DNA from: an uncultured Caulobacterales bacterium
Lineage (GTDB): Bacteria > Pseudomonadota > Alphaproteobacteria > Caulobacterales > Caulobacteraceae
Length of the DNA: 53,237 bases
Assembly (NCBI GenBank): GCA_903858185.1
Contig: CAIOHT010000076.1
Coordinates: forward strand, 1 to 53,237
Reading direction: 5' to 3'
Shown: positions 52,532 through 53,237 of the stretch, in pieces
How the letters are laid out: each line of letters opens with the position of its first letter
Numbering within the stretch: position 1 is the first letter of the stretch
Notes under the pieces: generated by a model
The model's database searches: none
What the model saw: the letters and a program-made list of their open reading frames with translations, nothing else
What the model was told of the DNA's origin: nothing
Made by a program: the position numbers and the translations under genes

Positions 52532-53237
52532 ACCGCCGCTTGAGACTGCCCAGCACGCCGCGGAGGATTTCGCGGCCGACCTGGCTGGCGATGGTGCGGA
52601 CCAGGGTCTTGCCGAAAGCCTCGCCCATGCTCTGGCGGCCTGAAGACCGCGCTCGCGGCTCCGGCCGACTGGCGGCGCGGTCCCGGCGGGTCTGCTCCCG
52701 TTCCCAGGCCTTCTCCTCGGCTTCCCGGCGTTCTGCCACCTCGGCGGCCGCAGCGTCGGCTTCCGCCTGACGGGCCGCCTGGCCGGCGCGGGTCTTCAGG
52801 CTCTCGAACGCAGACTCCCGGTCCAATGGCGTGTCGTAAAGGCCACGGACGGGGCTTGCCGCCAGAGTCGCCTGGCGCTCGGGTAGCGTCGCCGGGCCGA
52901 GCCGGGAGGCCGGCGGCCGGATCCTGGTCATCGCCACCACGGTCGGCGCGCCGCGCTCGTCCAGCACCGAGACCAGGGCCTCGCCGACGCCGAGGTTCTG
53001 GATCGTATCTGCGGTATCGAACGCCGGATTGGGGCGGAACGACGAGGCCGCCGCGCGCAGGCCCTTCTGTTCGGCCGGGGTATAGGCGCGCAGGGCGTGC
53101 TGGAAGCGGTTGCCCAGCTGGGCCAGGACCGTTTCCGGAATGTCCGCCGGGTTCTGGGTGACGAAGAAGATGCCCACGCCCTTGGAGCGGATCAGTCGGA
53201 CGACCTGCTCGACCTTCTCCAGCAGGGGCTTTGGCGC
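52530..53237 (-). CDS. HerA-like helicase / DUF853 ATPase, C-terminal part (partial)
   Basis: The reading frame is open through the right edge, so the gene's start is outside the window; 235 residues are seen. The fragment has KPLLEKVEQVVRLIRSKG, GIFFVTQNPADIPETVLAQLGNRFQHALRAY and FRPNPAFDTADTIQNLGVGEALVSVL, typical of the C-terminal part of DUF853/YjgR-type HerA ATPases. A coiled, Ala/Glu/Arg-rich segment and the end GKTLVRTIASQVGREILRGVLGSLKRR follow. Probably a DNA-translocating or membrane-linked ATPase of unknown role. Confidence 0.88.
   Translation of the reverse strand, partial: APKPLLEKVEQVVRLIRSKGVGIFFVTQNPADIPETVLAQLGNRFQHALRAYTPAEQKGLRAAASSFRPNPAFDTADTIQNLGVGEALVSVLDERGAPTVVAMTRIRPPASRLGPATLPERQATLAASPVRGLYDTPLDRESAFESLKTRAGQAARQAEADAAAAEVAERREAEEKAWEREQTRRDRAASRPEPRARSSGRQSMGEAFGKTLVRTIASQVGREILRGVLGSLKRR

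Noticed and set aside
1..53237. CRISPR arrays, insertion sequences, prophage or toxin-antitoxin modules
   Set aside because: I looked for regularly spaced direct repeats, transposase motifs and phage genes and saw none; the repeats present are paired hairpins only.

Overview
This 53.2 kb window is GC-rich alphaproteobacterial chromosome and almost certainly belongs to the Caulobacterales (Caulobacter / Brevundimonas / Phenylobacterium type). Three things point there: the block DUF3576-leuS-lptE-holA / parB-parA-rsmG-mnmG-mnmE / rho / hemJ-hemH-hemE // ppsR-maf-aroE-coaE-dnaQ / secB; two perfect parS sites beside parAB; and, between the divergent hemE and ppsR genes, an intergenic region with three perfect CtrA boxes (TTAA-N7-TTAA) and a DnaA box. 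That is the known arrangement of the Caulobacter origin Cori, so the window most likely spans the chromosome replication origin (about 16.94-17.45 kb) and its partitioning locus.

Layout. 0.2-4.9 kb (+): a DUF3576 lipoprotein, leucyl-tRNA synthetase, the LPS-assembly lipoprotein LptE and DNA polymerase III delta. 5.0-10.9 kb (-): an operon running DUF6489, mnmE, mnmG, rsmG, parA, parB, with parS inside mnmG and after mnmE. 11.0-12.7 kb (+): dienelactone hydrolase and quinone oxidoreductase. 12.8-16.9 kb (-): hemE-hemH-hemJ, coupled by ATGA overlaps, then rho. 16.9-17.45 kb: the origin. 17.45-21.1 kb (+): ppsR-maf-aroE-coaE-dnaQ. 21.1-25.6 kb: secB (-), then a Tim44-like protein, mltA, an Smr protein and an FAD oxidoreductase (+). 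25.8-29.9 kb (-): a PfkB kinase followed by hisB-hisH-hisA-hisF-hisE. 30.0-35.5 kb: DUF1330, an ATP-grasp protein, nth (-), an AraC-type alkylguanine methyltransferase, a MoeB/ThiF protein, an alpha/beta hydrolase and DUF429 (-). 35.5-40.0 kb: a 2-hydroxyacid dehydrogenase (-), an SH3 protein and fabA-fabB-fabI (+). 40.0-43.4 kb (-): an emrA-emrB-tetR efflux operon with two palindromic operator candidates. 43.5-53.2 kb: a UbiH-like hydroxylase, Trm112, a LON-domain protein, a CnoX-like thioredoxin, a prolyl-tRNA editing protein, DUF6065, tRNA-Gly(GCC), a zinc-binding dehydrogenase, an MHYT-GGDEF-EAL protein, and the C-terminal end of a HerA-like ATPase that runs off the window.

How the genes work together. 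Genes beside the origin are transcribed away from it on both sides. The window combines chromosome segregation (ParA, ParB, parS), replication (HolA, DnaQ, origin), tRNA wobble modification (MnmE/MnmG), late heme synthesis, histidine synthesis and the unsaturated fatty-acid module. I see no prophage, insertion sequence, CRISPR array or obvious defence island. The accessory signals are three bipartite inverted-repeat (REP-pair-like) elements of three different sequence families at 25.7, 31.2 and 39.1 kb. One of them appears to have removed the normal stop of nth and lengthened the protein. A DUF429 gene with visibly lower GC than its neighbours is the other. I did not find a convincing new multi-gene system. 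The best leads are the origin architecture, the nth/REP read-through and the self-contained efflux-operon operators.
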